Below are positions 35,137 to 55,097 of a stretch of 64,000 bases of DNA, piece after piece (positions within the stretch are counted from its first letter, which is position 1; each line of letters opens with the position of its first letter). This DNA is from Branchiostoma lanceolatum (Eukaryota > Chordata > Leptocardii > Amphioxiformes > Branchiostomatidae). The stretch is taken from positions 16,444,769 to 16,508,768 of the forward strand of contig NC_089727.1 of the NCBI RefSeq assembly GCF_035083965.1, given 5' to 3'. The position numbers were made by a program, and so were the translations under genes. The notes beneath the pieces are model-generated. The model was not told the DNA's origin, searched no databases, and saw only the letters and a program-made list of their open reading frames with translations.

Positions 35137-35346
35137 ATGTCAAAACAGATACTGACTCTGGGGGTGCTGATTCTGATGACGACCACACCTATCTGGACCT
35201 TACGTCACCAGGCCTTGACAAGGAGGGCAATCCAGCGCCCTTTCCGGGACGAGATGAATCATCCACCGCCGGGGACAACAACGGGCCTACCGATACAGAC
35301 GTCTACGAACGACCCGTGGAGGTTAGCTTTGGTTACAAGGCTCGAG
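35130..35346 (+). CDS. Acidic-tail exon, copy 4, fused to LINE sequence
   Basis: From about 35140 this matches copies 2 and 3 (TDTDSGGADSDDDHTYLDL onward) and ends at the same CGAG|GTACGT donor, phase 1. The original start MNVPG... is gone. The junction lies within AAAACAGA, so the preceding LINE codons MVDVK are in frame and supply an ATG at 35130. The result would be a 72-codon tail with five retrotransposon-derived residues. It is the copy nearest to the gene B anchor exon (36994), at a distance similar to the first intron of gene A. Use of this start is an inference. Confidence 0.5.
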
Positions 35347-35544
35347 GTACGTCCAGGTCCAGTCATTATACTACAGTAAGACCACAATACTGCAACATGC
35401 TTAGAAGAATTACTGTTCACAGTGGCAAATGTGCAGTTCTTCGCACATTGGCACGCCAAATCAGCGTGTACCCTCATCAGTGACAGTTCTAGGATACACT
35501 TAAGACAATAGATTAGCCGAGAGGTCTGGTGGGCGTCACTCCAC

Positions 35545-35680
35545 GTTGTTGTGAGGACGTTTGAGTCGTATACGGTGCCTCTCGCAAGGCCACATCATCG
35601 GGGCATGTCTGAGAATCGAACCAGGACCTCTTGGTTCTGACCAAACGCTGTAACTATTACACCACACAGCATGCTTAACA
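35545..35680 (-). repeat. tRNA-derived SINE
   Basis: Same element as at 33478 and 16718, with B box GGTTCGATTCTC and tail TGGCCTTGCGAGAGGCACCG on the minus strand. It sits about 200 bases after acidic-tail exon copy 4. Confidence 0.65.
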
Positions 35681-36071
35681 AACGCTGTATTAGATTTATT
35701 GTAACTTTATGTCTTTTGTATATACGTTTTCATTGTTGTGTATTTCATATCGTTATATTATCATCTATCAAAATTTGTATTGTTATGATGATGATGTGAC
35801 GATTATGATGTATCGTGTTTTTTTTTTAAATTGGAAAGGGGCCGTGCCGCCCCTGTCATGTTACATTACTTTGTTGTTGCAAGGCTGAATTAGATCAAGA
35901 CAATCTCATTATGAATTCTAGACAACAGGGCGTTACAATTGAGTGCCTGCAGAAAGCGAAAGAAAGGTGTTTGAAGTAAATTCAGGCTACCCCATAGGCC
36001 AAATGATATTGATACGTATGAAACTCTGTGAACATTGGTAATGTCGGCGCACATCACAACAAGCACACAAA

Positions 36072-36109
<38 letters not shown>

Positions 36110-36182
36110 CACGTGCACACACACATACACACACACACACACATACACACACACACACACATACATACACACACACACACTA
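36072..36182. repeat. (CA)n microsatellite
   Basis: CA dinucleotides interrupted by TATATACACG and CATACA. Open frames across it on both strands are compositional. Confidence 0.95.
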
Positions 36183-36547
36183 ACACACTCAAAAATACAA
36201 TCCTCCAATTTTCAAGAAAGTTATAATCGCGGAGTCACAGTACAGCACATCAAATAGTTGGGCTAGAACGACTACGTTTTTTTCTTCTTTTCTTCCAAAT
36301 CTTTATTCAAAGTGGCTCTATTCTTATGAAAATCAAATATGACTTATTGTTGTAATGTACTCTAATATTGTTGTGCTTTAATGTTTGAATATTCAACATC
36401 TTGAACCACACCGAGACGAGAAGACATTGCTGTCTTTAAGTTCGAATCTAAATAAGATTTTGTTTCTTGGATTTCCGTTTGTCCGTTGGCGAAGTTGAGA
36501 ACGACATAAAGGACTATGATCATAGTAATGTTGGTTTATGTAGGCTT

Positions 36548-36640
36548 AATGCATTCTTACGAGCGTAGCGTGCGTATTCCAGTAGTTAGTGACCCTGCCG
36601 TCGGACCAAGAAGCCGTGAGTTTGAATCCCCGCACGTTAC
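36548..36640 (+). repeat. tRNA-like SINE fragment
   Basis: The B-box-like GTGAGTTTGAATCCCC (near 36615-36630) follows a weak A-box-like stretch near 36580. There is no complete cloverleaf. It is probably a degenerate SINE head. Confidence 0.35.
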
Positions 36641-36679
36641 TGGAAAGGGTTGCAGTTTTGGAGGACGGGACATTAACCC

Positions 36680-36807
36680 TGGCCTCTACCAGGCCCCGTC
36701 TTATCGAAAATGGAGCTTCACTGTATAGCGGACTACCCTGTATAGCGGACTACCTTGGCCGATTTCTACTATTTTCCCAGCGATAGGACGGGGCCTGGCA
36801 GAGGCTA
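36680..36807. mobile_element. Foldback MITE, CTACCAGGCCCC family, 9-bp duplication
   Basis: The arms TGGCCTCTACCAGGCCCCGT and ACGGGGCCTGGCAGAGGCTA face each other across GGCCGATTTCTACTATTTTC. The flanks are CATTAACCC (36671-36679) and CATCAACCC (36808-36816), a 9-bp duplication with one mismatch. Same family as 57981-58201; inner block shared with 2432-2592. Confidence 0.82.
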
Positions 36808-36993
36808 CATCAACCCGTGGTCCACTGTTCATTGTGCTTGTCAAAAAGAGCCAGTGGAATTTCCTAGGTGCAATGAACCTGTAAGGACGGTGCATAGCGT
36901 CTGGCTTGACTCTTCTCTGTCCCGACCAGTGGCCGAAGAGTAGCTCTTCGGTAAGCTAAACTGGTTTGAGATCAATATTACCTTTTTTCGCAG

Positions 36994-44574
<7,581 letters not shown>

Positions 44575-47057
44575 GGACAGTGCCATCAAAGCGGCAAAGA
44601 AGATCCAACAAAAACAGTGAAGACAGAATCGGATTAAATCAAGGGAAGTCATTCTTGAGCCAGTCAGGGTGCCTCTTTCACGGGTGATGGAACCCTGAGA
44701 TGATGATGATTCTGTAGACCTTCTGTGTAACAAAATGAAACTTAGAACTCTAGAACTAAAATTCTAGAACTTGGACGAATAGTGGTTCAATCATCTTTTT
44801 ATTGCCACACTGTAGGGAGCATGAGCACATCATGAGTAGATGTCACAAAGCACCGGTGTGTTAACTCAGTTTGAGACATAACACATATAATAATTTATGA
44901 TTTTTTTAATGTTACGCTCTATATCTTAACTTGTTCTGAAAGAACCCTCAGACATAAAGCTCTTCATGGTATTGACATCACTGTCCTTTGACACTGGTAT
45001 TGTCGCATATATTTTATGAGTATCAGGCAAAAAGCACGATTGCTTGTGTAACAATTCTGCTCAAAAACATAAATATAAAACAAGATTAAAACACAATGTC
45101 AATATACATACATGAATACAAAATGGATATAAGAAAACTGAATGTAAACAAGACAAGTTGGTGGCCTTTCAATTACGAGAATCTACTTGTACAGTGAATG
45201 AACGTGCGGACTTTAACACTATTGACGCGTTCGTCTTCTTAATTAGAATTAGATGGAAATAGACTGGCCTTGTGTTTTTTTTTTCTAATTGTTTACTAGT
45301 ATTTCATTGTTTATTTTACATAAGACAAGTAATTATAATGAGCAGAAATGATGATACAACTGGTCAAGGGGGGCCAGAAGCTTGAAAATTTAAATGTTGA
45401 CCGTCCTTTGTCAAATTAACATTGAACTATCATTCTAGCGCAAATGTGCGTATCAAATATGTCTTTGTAGAGTTAAGCAGAATTCTAGATCTACAATGTA
45501 ACAAAGGAATCCGCCTTTGTAAATTTGTGAAAATTACTAGTTTCTAGTATGTGTAGGACGTATGTGTAGGACATGTTTATACAAACTTCTGATGATGCAG
45601 GGTAGTACAAAGAGCCAATGGCATTGCATAGACTGGTATAACGATGTTCATGCAGAACCTTAGCTGCTTTATAATATTTCTGTGCATATCTAACTGATAT
45701 AAGTATTCATATTTCTTGGCTATATATGCTATTACATACAGTCTTGTTTCATTACTTTAAGTACAAATTATATTTTGATTTGTATAATGTTGCATTGACC
45801 TCTGACCCCTCACGCTCTGATTTACATTTCACATTCTTTTTCTGTTGATCCAAATGGATATCTAGTTACATATCTCAGTTGCTATATTTGTTTCATTTAA
45901 AAAATATTTTGGTGGACTCCAGGAAGAACAGTGAATATCATATCCTTAATGAAGAGATGAATAAAACTAAACCAACCCAAAAAGTATCATGACATATCAT
46001 AACAAATATAATTTTAAGTACAAGTAATGATAATTAGCATCTTGAACTCTTGTAACATCGTAGTATATATAAGAAGTGCGCAATGAAGTAGACAATATTG
46101 TGTATTATCAGTACTGGATGTGACTTGTGAGAGTGAGAAGGTAATAGATATGAACTGAGTCATCAGTGACGTCACAGCTGTATTGCACATTTCTTGTATG
46201 CGATTTTCTGGTGAAATGGTTATGGCTCAAAAAAGAAGGCCGACCGCTTGTTTTAGAACGTTTTATTATTTATTATAGTACAAAAGATTATCACTCATCC
46301 AGGCTCTGTGTGCTGCTGTCGGATACATTCATTTTCACATTCTCTATCCAACCAGAACATATATGTCATCTAACATAGATATTTTGAAATACAACGGATA
46401 TTAACCACAATATCATTCAAAAAAGTGATCTTCTTCAAAATTGTATAGAATTTCCATTTGACAGATATCAATGTCACTCAAGAATTCCCAACGTAGCTGT
46501 CCATAATATTTACAATTTATACATTTTATACCACCGTCCTCGGTATAAACAAGACACTTGCATTGTCCACCTTTGGTGAAACTTTTTTCAGACACTCACG
46601 GGAAACATATGTCTATCCAACACATCCTACTTTGTAGGTTCTTTTATTTTGCAAAGACACACTGTCTTTTGCTAAAAACTAGGTGGAACATGCAAGCAGT
46701 GATCTCTTCAATTATTTCTGGATTTAAAATTCCTCTTAACAACAAATATGGAAAAATACAATAGTATGGTTTTGTCTAATGTTCGTTTAAGGTTAGCTGT
46801 CACTTTATATGGTGATCATACCACACACTTAAGGGCGGTTTCAAAAATATATCGTCGCATTCTACCTAGCTAAATAATGAACCAACACCTTAGTACGTAA
46901 CGTTACAAATATGATAGCTTCGTTACAATGACATGTAGATAAAATATATCATAGCCACCATCTTTGCGTATACATATCAATCTATATCTATCTATATCTA
47001 TATCTATATCTATCTATATCTATATATATATATATATATAAATATGTATACGCAAAG

Positions 47058-47143
<86 letters not shown>

Positions 47144-47493
47144 TGTGCATATGATATCATCAGGAAAAAAGTGCAGAGATCGATAGAGTTTCCTGTGGCC
47201 TCTTTGATTTTATAGCCTTCTCTTAAATATAGCCAGTCTACACGGATACACCAAACTGATAATTTTACAAGAAACCTACATTTAAAAAATCGTACATTTA
47301 TGATACACATCTGAAATGGTCGAAAGTATGGTATTAGCTGTACCTCGGGCCACTTGACATTTTCTATTTGTTGTTGGAGTACAAAGTACGGCACATCATA
47401 GGTGCAGTACCCTGGAGTTCAGCCTTGATAAATCTTGTTAGCTTCGGTCCGCTCCCATCATTGCTAGCCAAAGTAAACAAGGCTGGACTACAG
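44575..47493. other. 3' flank of gene B and repeat-rich intergenic sequence
   Basis: The segment 44575 to about 46160 matches 27594-28640 after gene A, with an extra ~500 bases between about 44900 and 45400. An (AT)n array with TATCTA units fills about 46980-47142. A minus-strand frame near 46413-46595 contains CKCLVYTEDGGIKCINC but has no recognisable domain or splice context. No gene is supported. Confidence 0.5.
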
Positions 47494-47681
47494 TACTCTC
47501 CAAGCAGAGGAATGTGTCGGCTGATTTTTGACGTGTTTTCAGGCGTTTTTGTAGGGCTTTCTTTTTTTGTCATTTTTTTCATCGCACCAACCAATACATT
47601 TGTGGGTTGGTGAGAAAGCCCGCCAAAAACGCCTAAAAACTCGTCGAAAACCAACCGACCCACTCCTCTGCTTGGAGAGTA
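47494..47681. mobile_element. Foldback MITE, TACTCTCCAAGCAGAG family, 9-bp duplication
   Basis: The arms TACTCTCCAAGCAGAGGAAT and TCCTCTGCTTGGAGAGTA continue inward through GTAGGGCTTTCTTT. The flanks are GGACTACAG (47485-47493) and GGACTCCAG (47682-47690), a 9-bp duplication with one mismatch. It lies just beyond the stop codon of the minus-strand PPPY gene. Confidence 0.85.
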
Positions 47682-47712
47682 GGACTCCAGGCTATAGTTG
47701 CAGTAGGTAATG

Positions 47713-48416
47713 TTACTCTAGAAGGCCTGCCGTGTCCGACTCGGTGTGTGTGTTATCCCCTTGCGACGAGTTCACGGCTGATATCCGCGCCATGTCAATG
47801 TAAGCTTGCTGATTGGCCCAAGGGTTGTTAGGCGTGGTCGGGCTGCCTGGATACGGCGGTGGAGCTTCTGTTGAGAATAAAAGCATGGCATTTTTAGAAT
47901 ATATGAGAATAGCTTAGAAGAAGAAAAAAAACAAGGATGCCAAGTATATCAAGAACTTTTAACAGCAATCACCAACCATGACCTCATCAACCTATGTACT
48001 GACATTAAAAGCAACATATACGAAAGTTGTAAGATGGCTTCGTCGAGCGCTAATCTAAAAAAATTATCATCATCTTGGCCAGCTGTTAGGACTGGGCACG
48101 TACGTACTCCTTTTAATCAACTCTATAGTCTTATCCCGTGGCGAGTTTAACTTTTAGTATTTTGTACGCGGTGGACATCAAAGAGAAGATCTTGTGCTGG
48201 AGCAATTGAAACTGTTTGAAAATATCGTAGACAAACCTTGCATGTAGCCTTGTGGTGTTGGGGAGTAGGGCGGCGGTGCCATGGGCTGGGCGGGAGGCAT
48301 GGGAGGTGGCGCCGACTGCGACAGCCTTCCAGCCAGCCTCTCAAGCATTACCAGGGGGTTTGAGAATTCTATCAAGTCAACCTGGCGAGAGAGGAGAGAT
48401 GATAGAGAGCTTTGTC

Positions 48417-48456
<40 letters not shown>

Positions 48457-51338
48457 TACATCATCATCATCATCATCACATCATCATCATCATCATCATA
48501 ACTTTGTACACTTGCAATCATAGATCCTTTACATGGCCATGGGTTCCAGTGAATTGTTGACATATGACCCAGACTATCGGTTCACCCATTGAGGTTCTGA
48601 CGAAGAGAAAAACAACAGCAGTTGACTTGTCCAAGTTGTCCTACCTTCCCTTGAAGGTCCACCCGGACGTCGTTGCATCCGCAGAAGAACTTGCAGCCGG
48701 AACCGCTAGAGGGCGCTTGTGGGCGACCAGCGATGAGCAGTGACGCACCCGAACACCTGAAGGCTGCGTACATCCCCTCCTCGCCCAGCACGTCGCGGTA
48801 GAACTGCTTTATCACAGCGTTTAGACTGATCTGTGTAGGAAAATTACAAAAACAGTTGTTGAAAAGTTGTTGAAAAAGATAGAAGAAACTTTTCCGTTTT
48901 ACCGCGCTTTTCACAACTTCGCTCAACACAAAAAGTTCGGAAACTTCATTTGATCAATCATATCTTCCTTCATACTTTATCAATTGTGTAGTATTAAGTA
49001 TCATCGGCAAGCATATCTACTTTCTTCATTTCAATTTACAGTGATACCACATTTGTCATAATCATACACTCAAAGGTTCGACCAGCAGAGCTGACTATTT
49101 GTTTCTTTGTTTGTACTGCATACCCAGTAAACCGCCGCATGGCGTAACTCGCCAGGTTTCCATGTTCCCATCGATCACATGATTCCATTCAGCTTCCATT
49201 TTGATTTTTTCTTACCTTCATGTCGAACTTCTTCCCCTCCAACATCTTCTCGTAGGCGAGCTCGAAGCCTTGGTCCAGCTGTCTCCTGATGTACGGGTGA
49301 CGGGTGTTCACCATCAACATGAAACTCGCTGTACACACATAAAAACAACATGTTAGGGTGTCCGAACTTTTTTTCTGGATATTCATAAACGTACTGCGTA
49401 TCTAAGTATATATGCCCGTGCTACTTACTAATATATCATCAACGTAAACCTTATTGTACACACATGAAATCAACAACATGTTAGGGTCTTTTGAAATTGT
49501 ATTTTTAGGACAAACTTCATAAACGTACGCATACGCTTCTTGATATATTTCTCTTGAAGATATCTAAGATTTGTTGCTTGCTGCAATCTATGATTTTATG
49601 ATCTAACGGAAATTCAAGTTTACACCACAATATCACAAATTTCCCAGTTACTATTAAGGTTTTTATGTAGGAAGAATTGCATGTTTCTAGCTATAATTGG
49701 ACTCACAAAACCGACTGAATTCGAAGGTCCTCATCTGGCGACTTACGATGGACGAACATCGTCATCATCGGCTCTAACGCTAGCCTCTCTAAGGAACTGC
49801 ACCCGGATATATATCCCGCTTTAACATCAATCTGTACAAAAAAAAAAGGAAGCTCAGATATCTCACCTTTCAGATGTTTGGTGACCCTGACGATGACGTA
49901 GTGGTTGGTGCTGCTCCTGCACGCGTCCGCCTGCATCCAGAGAGGAGCGCCGACTAGCCGTTCCCGCAGGGACTGCAGCGCCTCTGCTGACTCCACGCGG
50001 ATTTTCCTGGAGAACGGGTGGCATCAGCAAATTGTTAGGAAAGGACCAATACCCTACATGTATCTATCTACAGAGGGCATCAGTTTGTTTTCAAAACAGT
50101 TTCCAATTTCGCAAGTTAGTTATGTTGATTTCTCTTGCGTTGCTAACCGTGATTTTTTTTTCATCTCATCCTATCTATCCCTTATAGCGATCCTCAGTCT
50201 CTAACTATTGACCGTTGGGCAACATAGAAGATCTGGTAACCATCTTTCTCCACCCTTCTCGGTTTTCTGTTCTTTTTCATGTTTCTTTTATTGTCATGCC
50301 TTTCCACCCTCTGATATTGTCATCTCTTCTTTTCTGTTGCCTACAATACCCCTCTTTCTTCCTCCTTGAAACATACTTTATTTGATTCGATACTCAGATA
50401 TTAGTGACATGCAGTCAAACCTGTACAAGTGATCATGAATTAAGGATCACTTGGCCAATGCGACCACTTTTGGTGCACGTGGTCCCTTAGCAATTTTCCC
50501 CATCGACACAAGCATTAAGAACCCTATCTATAGTGACCACCTGTCCACATAAAACAGGTTCTATCGGTCCCCCGAGTGGTCTTCTTGGGCAGTTTTTGAT
50601 TGCAGCTATATCGCTATAAAGATATTTGATTCTGAAAAAAAAGTCCTTTGGCTTGAGATGCCTCGAACACGTTATAAAATGCACTACAACAGCCTCATTA
50701 CTCAGATGGGTACCTACTTGCACCCTCCTGAAAGCAGGACCCCTATCGCTAGATTCGTGGGCGGCTCACTCGCGTAGGGGCACTGCTCTTTAGCCCCGGT
50801 AGACACGGTTCTGGCGCCGTCGCCAACAAAACAGCTTCAGCCAATCAGAGGGTTTGCTAAACCTCATTTTGAGCAAAGCCGCAAAGGACGCTGGGAAGCT
50901 ATCTGTCAATCAGGTTACGTCTCACATCGTTACTTCAGGTTCAGAACAAATTAACCGCCAAATTGTGCTAAGTAAGGATAGCTCATTAATTATTGTCAGT
51001 AACGTCGCCAGAACCGTGTCTACCGGGGCTAAAGAGCAGGGCCCCTACGCGAGCGAGCCAACGAATCGAGCGATAGGGGTCCTGCTTTTAGGAGGGTGCT
51101 TACTTGCTGTATAATGATATGTCTTTAAAACGTACCTCCCCAGTCTGTTGGCGAACACAGGCAAGTCCACGCACACGTTAGCCATCTGCGGATCGTGCAC
51201 GATCTTCCTGGTACCCGGGTCCACCACGAACGTGCTTCTGGGCAGGTTTCTGAGGAAGTTCTGCATGATAGCGGCTCCCACCATCATGTCGTCCTCCTGA
51301 CGTTGGGGCGGGACGGGGGCGCCATACACTACTGACAT
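47713..51338 (-). CDS. Unrecognised 313-aa protein with PPPY and dileucine motifs
   Basis: Exons on the minus strand: 51338-51136, 50006-49867, 49328-49216, 48830-48645, 48381-48237 and 47867-47713. All are GT-AG and the phases join into 313 aa. An acceptor 23 bases before the ATG implies a 5' non-coding exon further right. I do not recognise the family. No signal peptide or membrane segment is seen. Residues ~1-200 look globular (MMVGAAIMQNFLRNLP, RSTFVVDPGTRKIVHD, HPYIRRQLDQGFELAYEKM). A cysteine cluster GCKFFCGCND lies near residue 205. The C-terminal quarter is Pro-rich with two PPPY motifs (APPPYSPTP, APPPYPGSP), the kind bound by WW domains such as those of Nedd4-type ligases. The end, ESDTAGLLE, contains a DxxxLL acidic dileucine used for endosomal sorting. 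A role in ubiquitin-linked trafficking is a guess. Confidence 0.78.
48419..48502. repeat. (ATC)n trinucleotide repeat
   Basis: About 25 ATC units with two interruptions (ATTACATC), in the intron between the fourth and fifth exons of the PPPY gene. Confidence 0.96.
50720..51099. mobile_element. Foldback element with ~100-bp arms, shared core
   Basis: The left arm starts GCACCCTCCTGAAAGCAGGA and runs to about 50825. The right arm (about 50998-51099) is its complement, ending TTTAGGAGGGTGC. The core (about 50828-50995), with CAGCTTCAGCCAATCAGAGG and GCTCATTAATTATT, is the same as in the element at 26636-27014. It lies in the first coding intron of the PPPY gene. Confidence 0.78.
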
Positions 51339-51362
51339 CCTGGTGCAAGAGTTGTGGCTTTC

Positions 51363-54300
51363 CTGAAATTACAACGCAAAACATTCAATTACAAAAATCA
51401 ATCTAAGACTTAATCTAAGGGGGTTAAAAAAATTCTGTGGTATTTTTCTATCAGTTGGATCAAAATAAAGTTACTTTATCTAGTTCCACACCATAACTGA
51501 ATCACGATTTTATCATCCTTTACCATACCCCCGCCCCTTTTAAACAAGGGCGGAGTATGGATACCCAGGTCTGGTAAACTAGCTAGGATGGCACCCTGGC
51601 CATCTTTATCTATTCAAAAGAGTGATATTTATCATTTAACGTGAACCTTGAAATTACCACTGGGCCATTCGCAGGCTTCATACCTTAAGAGCCCACAAGT
51701 TAAGTATCTTGTGAATAGTCATAATACATTGTAACGACGGAACTGCACAATAATAGGATTAACTTTGTCCTCCCACCGAACTGAATGGAGGAGTCGAGGT
51801 TGTTACGCTTAATACACTGGTAATGGTGGGCCGGACGATATATTTCATTGTTTACATTAAAAAAATTTTTTTTTCTTTATCTAGATCTCTTACATTCATT
51901 TTTATGGACCGTACATAAGCTGTCTTCTGAACTGAGTGACAAAGACAAGATAGTTATAAGATTTCTAAGTAACTCTTCTGTTTTGACGTCATCCATTTCA
52001 ATGACTAGTCACATATCCATTCTTTTCAGTCTCGATGTTTGTTGTGATGCACTCAACTGTAAAAGAAAGAGATCCTACCCTCGGGCATAACAAAAAACCC
52101 AGACACATACGTACACGTTAGTAATTAGTGAAGTATGACATTACAAGCGACACTAGAGTTTATCCATTGCTTATCTGTATAAAAAAGGTAATCTTTTGGT
52201 CGTTGTATATGTACGTGTTATTACTCTATGGGTATTGGGTACCCTGTATTCTCTTTGTGTAACTTTCTGACAACTGAAACAGGTCCGACATGTTAGTCAC
52301 CCCCCAACTGACCTTTGCATTGTTACGAGCCTGTCCATGCTTTGAGTTCAAGAAACAGACAACAAACTGTATTAAAACACAAAATTAAAAGGCTGGAGGT
52401 ATTTGCATAGTCTCAATTGAATAGCCTCAAGCATAATTTTGTAATCTACATAATCTTTATAACTGACGAAATGAAGTTCAGATTACTATTGTAAGTGAAA
52501 TCAACACTCCCCCGAACCCCAACTCCAGTCGTTATTTGCCTTTAATCAACGTTAACGGCTTCGGGGCAATGCTAGATTTGAAAGGTCACGACGGCGACCG
52601 AATAAAGTTGTCTCTGCGTCGATAGATATGGATTTTGATATTCCTATCAAATACAGTTTATTCCTACAGTGTAGGACTGTGTTGCCATTGGGCGGAGGGT
52701 CCATTTTGTATTCTTGTTCCGTTCCAGCCACCCCCTCGTAAAATGTGTATCTATCTATAATTCAAAATATTTCCAAGTTAATGATTCGATGACTGTGTGA
52801 AAGTTCAATAGTCTGTGCCAGTCTCGGTTGGGAACGATTTAACGGAGTGGATGATTTGCCCTAGGGGAAAACCGTAGATTCTCTGGTCAGCGAACTCCAA
52901 ACTGACAAATTATGCCCCTTTTCGGCATGTTCTTGCTATCTATTCCACCATAAAAGCAGTCTTTAGTGAAGTAGAGAACATAAAGAAATTGACAACAACA
53001 ACCAAATCGGACTTACATAACGTTACTGATACACAGACACTTGTAAGAGCTGAAAACCATTACGTCATTTATTTACTATTTACTATGACGTCATATATTT
53101 AGAAAGTCGTGCTTGGACGACAACCTTCCTTCTCGGAGTGGTTGACACAGGACAAATTCGCTTCATGTCGACGCCTCTTTCTTTATTTCAATTTTCATAT
53201 TTGAACTCATTTGCTTCTAAAGTCAACAATATTCCAAATTCATCCAAATGTCGTCCCATAACTAGGTGGTCGTGGGGAAGGCACATCTAAAGCTATGGAC
53301 AGCCAAAGTTTGTGTTACTAGAAACTTGGAAGCACTCGGAAACCACAAGCCGTTACTGCGAAACTGTCTGGGAGGGAAAGTTCAATGATAGAACAGAAGG
53401 TCATACAGTTTGATAAGATTAGACCTATTCATGCGTTAAAGGTCAATTTTACAGTAGTGTAACCGTTACATCATACGTAGTTCTTGATTTTAAGTCTCAA
53501 AAGTCTTAATTTGGTTCATTCCTTCTCATGTGAGCCAACAAACGCGAGCAGTTATATCCGCTTTATGGTATAACCGTCACTAACCGAACGTACTTTCTCT
53601 CACATGTTCCTGCCTTCTGTACATGTTGTTTATCACGTTTACACCTCAACACACATTCATGTGTACATGGTACAGTTTTTAAGGCAGTGATATAGATACT
53701 ACAGTGGCAACACGCTTGCCAAACGTGTGACTTCCTGTCGTATTCTTAAGTTCCGAGTAACTAGCCCGCGGGTCGTTGTATCATAGATATCGGCAGTGAC
53801 GTAAAAGTGAGACTCTAGTCGGCACATGTTACTCTTAACTGACACAGGTGGCCAAACTTCTTAAGTTTAGTTCTTACTAGAGATGATATTTCAGTGACAA
53901 CAGGAAAGAGCTAACCCTTAAGGAAGTATTAACAATCGGGAAAGTTCGCTACGTACCACAACAGTGAAGAATGCCTCACCAGACAGACGACGTAACTCAC
54001 CTATTAAATCTCCGATCGGCGAAAGTATGCCCAAAAGTTCTCCTTGTTGCTCCAAGGAAACCTTAAGAACCGTAGAGGGACGAACTTAAGGGTTGTCGAC
54101 AGCAGCTTTGGGTAGAATTAACAACGATCGGCGTGGTATCGTTCCCCTTTTCTCAGTTTGCAGTGCGAGAGTAGAAATGGCGGACCTACGTAGTGTTTAG
54201 TATTCTATACAATGATCACACCCAGGTCGAACAAGTCGGACAACTTCCTCTTACGTCACTAAGGGGGCGGAGTCTATTCTTAGTCGGGGTTCCCATAGTT

Positions 54301-54641
54301 CTCAGGAAACCCACTAGACAATACTACTTATGGACTTCTTGGATAACCAGGAAATCAATTGTTTCAAGATGTCGCAGTTTACGTACACGTACACTAATAC
54401 CTGGCCCGACTGTTACTGTTGAGTAATATCATAATCATCCCTTTTGTATTATTTTAAATCAAACAGGGCCCAGCCAATGAGAAGAGAAAGCACCCTTGTA
54501 AAACAAATAAATGAACAAATAAGGAGTTTATTTCAAGCTCGCTAACTTTACCATCTAAAGTTGTGTTGGCAGTTACTCATGACGTAGAGAAATATGTTCT
54601 GAATTTTGGAACTTCCTTCCTTATTGGATCCTGTCCATACC
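51363..54641. other. Intergenic, no gene recognised
   Basis: No exon with motif or clean splice support on either strand. A fragment of the TAGCCTGG-type foldback (AGCTAGGATGGCACCCTGGC) lies at about 51580-51600. The upstream non-coding exon and promoter of the minus-strand PPPY gene should lie in this stretch but cannot be pinpointed. Confidence 0.45.
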
Positions 54642-54772
54642 TATTCTCCAAGCAGAGGTTTCGGTCGAGTGGGGTAGGAGTGTCCGGGATTTTTTTACGT
54701 TCCTCTTCCTTCGCGAAGAAAAAATCCCGGACACTCCTACCCCACTCGACCGAAACCTCTGCTTGGAGAATA
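54642..54772. mobile_element. Foldback MITE, TATTCTCCAAGCAGAG variant, 9-bp duplication
   Basis: Almost perfect arms of ~58 bases start TATTCTCCAAGCAGAGGTTT and end with the complement. The loop is short, around CGTTCCTCTTCC. The flanks are GTCCATACC (54633-54641) and GTCCAAACC (54773-54781). The ends belong to the TACTCTCC family, but the inner arm (GTCGAGTGGGGTAGGAGTGT) is different. Confidence 0.87.
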
Positions 54773-55097
54773 GTCCAAACCACCGTCAACAACACTTCTG
54801 TTGATCAAACATAACTACTGTATATGCAATTGCATGTTAACTCTTGAGCCTTCTGATTTCGACCTTAGATATAGAGTAGTCCAAGGGTATTTTCCAAACC
54901 CACCATTATTTGCGAGAGTTGATTAAGAATAAGAGCAAAGAGAATACGCAATAATGCTACTGTGTCTGTAATTCTGGAGTTAGACATTCAAAGGATTCTC
55001 TCTGGTAATAGTTACCACGTAAAATAGGTCCTGAACTACAAACAGTACCCTCGACCCCGATAGTTCAACCCCTGGCCCAGACTATACTGGTCAAACA

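Noticed and set aside
46413-46595. Minus-strand frame with a CxC...CxxC pattern
   Set aside because: Short, no splice context and no recognisable family; cysteine spacing alone is too weak.
49741-49831. Candidate extra exon of the PPPY gene (IDVKAGYISGCSSLERL...)
   Set aside because: It has an acceptor and a donor, but splicing it after the exon at 49867 would use a 35-base intron and create an immediate TGA. Joining 49867 directly to 49328 keeps the frame.
52681-54420. Possible first exon or promoter of the PPPY gene
   Set aside because: The stretch has GC-richer patches and scattered GT sites on the minus strand, but nothing that singles out a start or donor.
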